A stretch of DNA of 64,000 bases from Alphaproteobacteria bacterium (GTDB lineage: Bacteria > Pseudomonadota > Alphaproteobacteria > UBA8366): assembly GCA_021774335.1 (NCBI GenBank), contig JAJFJD010000033.1, forward strand, positions 239,642 to 303,641. The letters run 5' to 3'. A program made the position numbers and the translations under genes. The stretch's first letter is position 1. Every line of letters begins with the position of its first letter. This document shows, one piece after another, positions 63,589-64,000 of the stretch. The notes under the pieces were generated by a model. The model saw only the letters and a program-made list of their open reading frames with translations, did no database searches and was not told the DNA's origin.

Positions 63589-64000
<412 letters not shown>

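Overview
The window is a GC-rich, gene-dense chromosomal segment with about 60 protein genes and one tRNA. It looks like a heterotrophic alphaproteobacterium, most likely a Rhodospirillales-type, possibly marine, lineage. This rests on family resemblance, not on a phylogenetic marker: Aap-type amino-acid ABC genes, a CpdR-like receiver, a bactofilin, a DUF1491 protein, an SpeD of the type seen in this class, and many amino-acid, amine and small-organic-acid catabolic genes. There are no phage genes, insertion sequences or CRISPR arrays. The only patch that looks foreign is a short low-GC stretch at about 18.1-19.2 kb.

Layout. 0-1.3 kb: 3' end of an Aap-like amino-acid ABC operon, closed by a clear terminator. 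1.5-3.8 kb: a small membrane protein, an AhpD-fold protein and an MFS transporter. 3.8-9.6 kb: a complete dipeptide/oligopeptide ABC operon (dppA-B-C-D-F order, minus strand) with a large hairpin after the binding-protein gene. 9.7-12.3 kb: a winged-helix regulator with an unknown partner gene, and a secreted serine hydrolase. 12.3-14.6 kb: tRNA-Val(GAC), a CpdR-like receiver, a GNAT enzyme and a lytic-transglycosylase-like protein. 14.7-18.1 kb: class III aminotransferase, dgcN and dgcA, the D-glutamate catabolic pair. 18.2-19.1 kb: low-GC patch with a candidate ADP-ribosyltransferase-like protein. 19.2-22.0 kb: flippase-like membrane protein, YjfB-like protein, cyclophilin and alpha/beta hydrolase.

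22.0-29.6 kb is a six-gene minus-strand array: aldehyde dehydrogenase, glutamine-synthetase-family enzyme, iron alcohol dehydrogenase, gamma-glutamyltransferase, mtnA and a class II aldolase. The last two match the DHAP shunt for methylthioadenosine or 5'-deoxyadenosine salvage. 29.8-40.8 kb is a glycerol/phosphorus neighbourhood: glpK, Na/Pi cotransporter, Na/Ca exchanger, GDPD, glpD, HAD phosphatase and phnDCEE without C-P lyase genes. 41-46.9 kb holds valine-catabolic mmsA and mmsB flanking a polyamine cluster (bactofilin, speE, speD, second speE, DUF1491). 46.9-57.6 kb: thioredoxin reductase, lactonase-family MBL protein, a second HIBADH-like dehydrogenase, a second GGT, another MBL protein, an APH-fold kinase, an MFS exporter and aminopeptidase N. 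57.7-63.4 kb: a dihydrolipoyl-dehydrogenase-like flavoprotein, then an operon of acylating aldehyde dehydrogenase, SucC-like, SucD-like and hydroxypyruvate-isomerase-like proteins. The window ends in the 3' part of groEL.

How the parts connect. Spermidine synthesis (SpeD plus two SpeE) releases methylthioadenosine, which the MtnA/aldolase pair could dispose of. The aldehyde formed could be handled by the aldehyde and alcohol dehydrogenases of the same array. Dipeptide uptake, the transglycosylase-like protein and D-glutamate degradation could serve peptidoglycan recycling. These links are inferences from gene content and order. Most interesting for follow-up are the six-gene gamma-glutamyl/aldehyde/MTA array, the acylating dehydrogenase-SucCD-Hyi operon, the ART-like protein in the low-GC patch, and the aminotransferase-dgcN-dgcA operon.
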